Part shown: piece by piece, positions 60,501 through 64,000 of the stretch
How positions within the stretch are numbered: the stretch's first letter is position 1
How the letters are laid out: every line of letters starts with the position of its first letter
NCBI GenBank assembly: GCA_030512335.1
Contig: JAULSU010000002.1
Span: 5,704,001 to 5,768,000 of the forward strand
Direction of reading: 5' to 3'
DNA from: Immersiella caudata
Taxonomy: Eukaryota > Ascomycota > Sordariomycetes > Sordariales > Lasiosphaeriaceae
Length of the DNA stretch: 64,000 bases
Position numbers and translations under genes: made by a program
Notes under the pieces: generated by a model
What the model saw: the letters and a program-made list of their open reading frames with translations, nothing else
The model's database searches: none
Told to the model about the DNA's origin: nothing

Positions 60501-61363
60501 GAGAGATGAAGCCGCATGTGCCCCCAGCACTCTGACGTGCTTGCCGAGGCTGCTCTCGAGAAGACCTGGGGCCATGACAGTGAAGAGCCGACGCCGTGAT
60601 GTTCCCCTCAAGCATGAGCTAAGGTGACCGACATCCAGGACAAGCGTCGATGACAGGCCCACCACCCAGTTGTGAACTGATTGTGTTTAAGAAAACACTA
60701 TAGTTCCGCTGGACACGGCCGACTGAGGAATCAAAGGTATCCGGACAGATGGAAGAGGCTCTTGGAAATATCCTGAAGAAATGCGAACTGGCCACAGCTG
60801 AGCCGAGAAGCGTCGCCCAGGGTTACCCTTTCACCGGGCAGCTTAGGCAGACAGAACTTGGAAGAGGGTTCTGGTCACCCCGGGCCGCCCAGCCCCTGAC
60901 GACAACATGTGGCCCCCTTTGTCAATAGACTTGTCCATCAGAGACCCCAGGTGAGATGTCCGACGGAAATGGTCGCCCTTTTGTTGATAGTTTCCAACCG
61001 AACCAAGGCCCAGAATGATTCCACAAATTCTTGCGTTGAGTGTAGTTTTGTTGTGACCGACCTTGAAAAGGGGTGTTTGGGATCCAGTTATTTTGCCCCA
61101 CCACCAGGCCATCGCAGTGCTCCTGTCGAGTCCAATCCTCCATCCATCCATCTAGCCAATCCACCCCTGAACCCCAAGTCCATTCCGATGGCTTTTTCCA
61201 GCGAAGTCCAGCACTTGCTGAGGATCGAAAGTGCTAGTTGCAGCAGACCGAAGAACAGACAACAGCCATCAAAGAAACAAGGGCAGATTGAAGAAGGTTA
61301 GGGATACTTTACCTGCTGAATCTCTTGCCGGTATTTATATGCTTTATCCGATTTCTCCGCCAT
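57544..61363 (-). CDS. spt3: SAGA complex subunit Spt3, with a 2.8-kb first intron
   Basis: Three exons: 61363-61313 (17 codons, MAEKSDKAYKYRQEIQQ), 58502-58413 (30 codons, MMYVSGETGEPSVETTG...) and 58362-57544 (273 codons), giving 319 aa, close to yeast Spt3. All joins are phase 0. Intron 2 is 50 nt; intron 1 is 2,810 nt with donor GTAAAG and acceptor ACGCAG. The product has the paired histone folds of Spt3: the N-terminal one with IIEDIVRQQVVEILR and ITINDLIFQIRDDAPKVSRL, and the C-terminal one with DDIVDILGFLTFEMVQTLTE, plus [20 protein letters not shown]. Spt3 delivers TBP to SAGA-dependent promoters. The EIQQ/MMYVSG junction is exactly the conserved Spt3 sequence, which fixes the distant first exon. 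An alternative N-terminus from ATG 59927 is described separately. Confidence 0.93.
58299..59927 (-). CDS. ORF nested in spt3 intron 1, in frame with spt3 exon 2
   Basis: An uninterrupted frame from ATG 59927 (MERPTTPSQTSW) runs 475 codons inside spt3 intron 1, enters exon 2 (58502) in the Spt3 frame and, unspliced, stops at 58299. If the 58363-58412 intron is removed it continues into spt3 exon 3, giving 777 aa. The leader is Ser/Pro/Ala-rich, then acidic and aromatic (NDDWYPWDDYDPRY), then His/Gln/Pro-rich. Near residues 325-410 a helical unit occurs twice: ELDALQAKVKAALADMLKRR and DLNALQAEVNTTLAEMLRRA, each followed by PLAP/PPAP and ST. The A-rich, pyrimidine-rich leader before the ATG looks like a real 5' UTR. 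It could be an alternative first exon of spt3, a nested gene or a remnant; no family is recognised. Confidence 0.45.
   Translation of the reverse strand: MERPTTPSQTSWLSSAAAPLAPSSPTPAAAGATHSVPTTPVAAAPRRSFKISAAGSPTHLVDGAPERLGKIGGGICVHGGGEEISPLEKMRAERYARRLPSPPRPPTLGFGVVLWPGPSKHPWHQRANDDDDGDPFVDKPPPANDDWYPWDDYDPRYAITMDEIPGLPRLPGVAASENEDWSDDQTDSQESDHAEYCWSNHQDRSFQQHGYQPHCYHPPSQPSHDPHPSKFAWHAFYGPPRRNIPSASAQTQNWQAMARTNNRGRRALDPAAAAYLPNPTINSQALTSNAYDPVANAYFSVASAQLPSITMAGDRAPTPASTPPKPELDALQAKVKAALADMLKRRYPLAPLSTNILEKAAEKKALTTLDTSANHDLNALQAEVNTTLAEMLRRAFPPAPPSTHRGSFLKTPSASPTRFIDDKILERGNLVLGLPTCNTSLVDKMMAEEIFWHFICHLITRATCKTIEAHISGTQMMYVSGETGEPSVETTGIIEDIVRQQVVEIVSFLKIKIEESADPRFSSEAAQSMLPAADLAQSLSMI
58503..61312 (-). 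other. Exceptionally long spt3 intron 1 (2,810 nt)
   Basis: The boundaries are GTAAAG at 61312 and CAG ending at 58503. A CTAAC lies only about 20 nt after the donor, and CTCAC lies about 20 nt before the acceptor. The proximal half (58503-59927) holds the nested ORF. The distal half (59928-61312) has short frames without domains and no sure terminal inverted repeats. Other introns in this window are 47-146 nt. Confidence 0.85.
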
Positions 61364-61757
61364 TTTGAAAGTAATGAATCGTTTAAAAAATGGGTGTAGC
61401 AAAGAAGGATATTCAAAAATGCTGTTCTGACACGGTGATCAAGGTGTCTCCAGACAATGGGATGTTGGATTGAGGTTGGGGTGAATCACGTGGAATATTC
61501 GATACAACGATAATGGCACTGGCGATAACGAAAACAAGCTGCCGATAACGGCTACAGCGGCTGTCCGATAACAATATGGCGCTAACGTTCCCGTTGAACA
61601 AGGGGATGCCCCGCCATGCAGCGTTGCTTATTCCAACCAGGAACCCCACGCAAGCTTTCAGCCTCATCTGTCTACCTGCGTCCAGCTCGATCGAATCCAA
61701 AGCGGTGGCATATAGAGCTGCTATATACCATCCAGCTTATAATTACTATCCGTCAAA
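61364..61757. promoter_or_regulatory. Divergent promoter between spt3 and ist1
   Basis: It is 394 bases between two start codons. Four CGATAA motifs lie at 61508, 61523, 61543 and 61566, within 64 bases near the middle. A TATATA-like element lies at about 61721, close to ist1. Both genes probably use this short region. Confidence 0.65.
61508..61571 (+). promoter_or_regulatory. Cluster of four CGATAA motifs
   Basis: CGATAA occurs at 61508-61513, 61523-61528, 61543-61548 and 61566-61571, all in the same orientation; the last three are followed by C. They carry a GATAA core preceded by C rather than A/T, so they are not perfect WGATAR sites. A GATA-family or other factor may bind; the factor is not identified. 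Confidence 0.5.
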
Positions 61758-62728
61758 ATGCCTCCTCCACCGGCGGCGATCGTGGTAAGCCCCCTGTCCC
61801 GGTCGCAGTTGCTTTCCGAAGCTCACCCCGCATCTAGCCGAAGATCAAGGTCCAGCTCAAACTGGCCATCGCAAGGTTGCGCATGGTACAGAAAAGAGAT
61901 GAAGCCCTCGCAAAGAACCAGCGGCGAGTTATGGCCCAGTTGTTGGAAGTTGGAAAGGTCGACTCTGCCATGATTCGCGTTGAGAACATCATCCGCTCCG
62001 ACATCATCAGCGAGCTCCACGAGATCTTGGAGCTCTACTGCGAGCTTCTTCTCGCCCGCGCTGGTTTGTTGGAAGCTCCCACATGCGATCCGGGACTCGA
62101 GGAAGCCGTCAAGAGCATCATATATGCCGCGCCGAAGACGGAGATTAAAGAGCTGCATCAGGTGCGGGTGTTGCTTGCTGAGAAATTCGGAAAGGAGTTC
62201 GTTCTCCACGCGATGGAAAATACCGACAACAAGGTGTCGGACAAAGTTGTCAAGAAGCTCAGCGTCACACCACCGAAGCCCGAACTTGTCACGGGGTATC
62301 TGGAGGAGATTGCCAAGGCATACGGAGTCAACTGGCCAAGAAGGCATCAAGATGATCTAGGCGACCCCCCAGACTTGTTGGGAGACGATGACGACGACGA
62401 CAACCCCAGCGGTGGTCAGGCTCAGAAGAACTTGGAGGCCCCTCTCGTCTCGGGAGACGATAGCGAGCTTGAGGCCAGAGCGGAACTCAGCAAGGCGACA
62501 CCACCAAAGTCCTTTGGGCCTACCAGCCCCCTTCATGTCAACCCTCCGAGCCCTTCGACTGATAACATTCATCCAAAGGTGACGCTCAACTCGCAAGAGC
62601 TAAAACCCATGAAGAAGGCACCTCCGGTTACTCCCTCCAAGAAGGCACCCGAACCCAAAGGTAGCATCTCCGATGGGATTCCCAACGTTGACGAGCTGGC
62701 TAAGCGGTTCGCGGCCTTGAAGAGGTAG
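61758..62728 (+). CDS. ist1: Ist1-like ESCRT-III regulator
   Basis: Two exons: 61758-61784 and 61838-62728, with a 53-nt intron, giving 305 aa. Exon 1 encodes MPPPPAAIV and exon 2 starts PKIKVQLKLAIARLRMVQKR, the usual first helix of the Ist1 domain. Other domain marks are AKNQRRVMAQLLEVGK, RVENIIRSDIISELHEILEL and ELHQVRVLLAEKFGKEF, ending near residue 190. A disordered acidic/Pro-rich linker follows. The last residues, VDELAKRFAALKR, match the MIT-interacting MIM1 pattern (ExLxxRFxxLKR) used to bind Vps4. Ist1 controls Vps4 and ESCRT-III on endosomes in multivesicular body sorting. It shares a short divergent promoter with spt3. Confidence 0.95.
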
Positions 62729-63494
62729 AGCATAGGTATGGTGAGTTCTCTCTAGTTTCCGGTAGTTGCGTCACTATTCTTTCCCAGTTAGATTAAGCTA
62801 GATTCTGCGCTGGCGTTTGGTTAGGCTGTTAGCCTTGTGGCGATAGCAATTGTTTAGGAAATGTTTGATACAGCACCTTGGAGTCGTCGATTTTCACGCT
62901 CCCGTGTCAAGGATACCTGGACCGCATATTCCAATGTCAAAGAGGGCTTGGGTGAAAGATCTGGACGTGAAACTAGCCATCAGGACTGAGACTTGCATTG
63001 GTTTTTGGTGAGACTACAGCCACCCCGCGGGTCTGCGAGCCTCTAGTTGTGCACAGTCCTTGGCCAGCCTGTATTCCATCTCCATGGTGATCTCTCAGAA
63101 CGCCGCACGATGATGTCGTCCGCCCTATTCTGGCCCACGCTGAATCGCAATTTTCACGAAGAAATGGAAATATGAGGAAGGTGCTACCTCTCTTCCTGTC
63201 CTTCTTCATCAAACTCAACTGGAAAGCCTAGCTGCCCTTTCTTTTTCCCTAATACCAACCGCAACACCCTACTTGCGCCTTCAGCGGTCCGCAGTCAACA
63301 CAGAATTAGCGAGTCTAACTCACACCTGGCCAGTTTACTGCAGTATCTGCTGGATCGACTATCTCGTGCGGTATACTATTTCTCTCTTTCACCCTCACCA
63401 GTATCTGCCATTGGCTCCATTCTTCTACATCACATACATCCTCCTCGACGCTTGCCCTTCTCCAAGTCACGAATTTTAACCCCTGCTCGTCAAG
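62729..63494. other. Intergenic, ist1 3' end and promoter of the edge gene
   Basis: It is 766 bases between two plus-strand genes. The right 250 bases are pyrimidine-rich and look like promoter and leader of the gene starting at 63495. No other gene seen. Confidence 0.55.
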
Positions 63495-64000
63495 ATGGCG
63501 TCCGAAAACTGTACCTACAGGTCGAGAGTCAACTTCGACCGAGAGCGTATGGGGCTCGACTCTTTCAACGTGTTGCCGACCTACAGTCTGGAGGACGTGG
63601 TCTCCGAGACTTTCCCAGACCGGAAGCACACCGACGAGAGACGTATCTATCCTCACGTCGAGTGGTTAGCCACCAGCACAGCTGGCCTTGACAATCGCAA
63701 TGCGATGACATGGACAATGAGGGTCTGGCGCGACACACTCCTGGAGCTGGGGTACACGGTTGACACCATGGTAGCCGTGTTCCGTATCCGGCAAAAAGAA
63801 GTCTTCCTGGCACACCCAGGGCATGCCTTTTTGCTGGAACGAGCTCGTCGCGCCATGGAGGAGGCCATGGAAATCCCCGTGCCTCCTCCGAGTCCCTCGA
63901 CGTCCATGTCATCGCCGGCAACTACCGAGGCGCTGGTAGTAATTATCATCTCCGACGACGAGGAGGGCGAGATCTTTCAGGCCAGGAAGACTGGCACGTG
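63495..64000 (+). CDS. Unknown protein, cut by the window edge, with a SUMO-interacting-like motif
   Basis: The ATG at 63495 (context AAGATGGCG) opens a frame that stays open to the last base, 168 codons so far. It starts MASENCTYRSRVNFDRERMG and has folded-looking segments such as IYPHVEWLATST, MTWTMRVWRDTLLELGY and AVFRIRQKEVFLAHPGHAFL. A Pro/Ser linker leads to ALVVIIISDDEEGEI, a hydrophobic run followed by acids, as in SUMO-interacting motifs. I recognise no family. The 3' part and any later exons are outside the window, and a splice site within the visible part cannot be excluded. Confidence 0.7.
   Translation, partial: MASENCTYRSRVNFDRERMGLDSFNVLPTYSLEDVVSETFPDRKHTDERRIYPHVEWLATSTAGLDNRNAMTWTMRVWRDTLLELGYTVDTMVAVFRIRQKEVFLAHPGHAFLLERARRAMEEAMEIPVPPPSPSTSMSSPATTEALVVIIISDDEEGEIFQARKTGT

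Noticed and set aside
19809..62728. A ubiquitin/chromatin gene cluster (F-box/UIM, csn12, rad6, ist1, clr2, spt3)
   Set aside because: The genes lie on both strands, are spread over 43 kb with unrelated genes between, and are ordinary housekeeping functions; proximity alone does not show a system.
1..64000. Transposon, CRISPR array or RIP-mutated DNA
   Set aside because: No transposase, reverse transcriptase, long terminal repeat, regularly spaced repeat or strongly AT-skewed block was seen on reading.

Overview
The window looks like nuclear DNA of a filamentous ascomycete, most likely a Sordariomycete. Protein-coding genes carry short introns (mostly 47-83 nt) with GTaagt-type donors and CTRAC-like branch sites. 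The gene set is fungal: SUN-family wall protein, NKIN-type kinesin, Clr2, GPI-anchored Pro/Ser/Thr-rich surface proteins. A single dispersed 5S rRNA gene lies between protein genes, as is usual in filamentous ascomycetes. I see no prokaryotic operons, CRISPR arrays, intact transposons or viral genes. All exon structures were built by hand from splice signals and frame continuity.

Layout. 1-9 kb: a long coiled-coil protein (-) and a membrane-anchored aspartic-protease-like protein (-). 13-16 kb: a Pro-rich repeat surface protein (+). 20-23 kb: an F-box/WD/UIM protein (-). 28.6-29.8 kb: a three-repeat cysteine-cluster protein (+). 34-36 kb: Clr2-type silencing protein (-). 38 kb: 5S rRNA (-). 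41-42.4 kb: SUN-family protein (+). From 43.5 kb the window becomes dense and housekeeping: Csn12 (-), mitochondrial-type acetyl-CoA acetyltransferase (-), Rad6/Ubc2 (+), conventional kinesin (+), a multi-pass membrane protein (-), Ppm1 leucine carboxyl methyltransferase (+), Spt3 of SAGA (-), Ist1 of the ESCRT pathway (+), and a truncated unknown gene at the right edge (+). The gaps at 8.6-13.1, 15.8-19.8, 23.3-28.7, 29.7-34.0 and 35.7-40.9 kb hold no gene I can support apart from the 5S gene and one doubtful small ORF.

The most unusual feature is spt3. Its first 17 codons lie at 61313-61363, but the next conserved codons (MMYVSGE...) begin at 58502, so intron 1 is 2,810 nt where its neighbours have about 50. 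Inside that intron, on the same strand, is an ATG-initiated ORF of about 475 codons with its own 5'-leader-like sequence. It has no stop before spt3 exon 2 and enters it in the correct frame. The locus could therefore encode a 319-aa Spt3 from the distal start and a 777-aa Spt3 with a long disordered N-terminal extension from the internal start.

The genes do not form one pathway. Several concern ubiquitin or chromatin (F-box/UIM, Csn12, Rad6, Ist1, Clr2, Spt3), but strands and spacing show no co-transcribed unit. Shared divergent promoters exist at 47.1-48.0 kb (thiolase/rad6), 54.8-55.9 kb (membrane protein/ppm1) and 61.4-61.8 kb (spt3/ist1).
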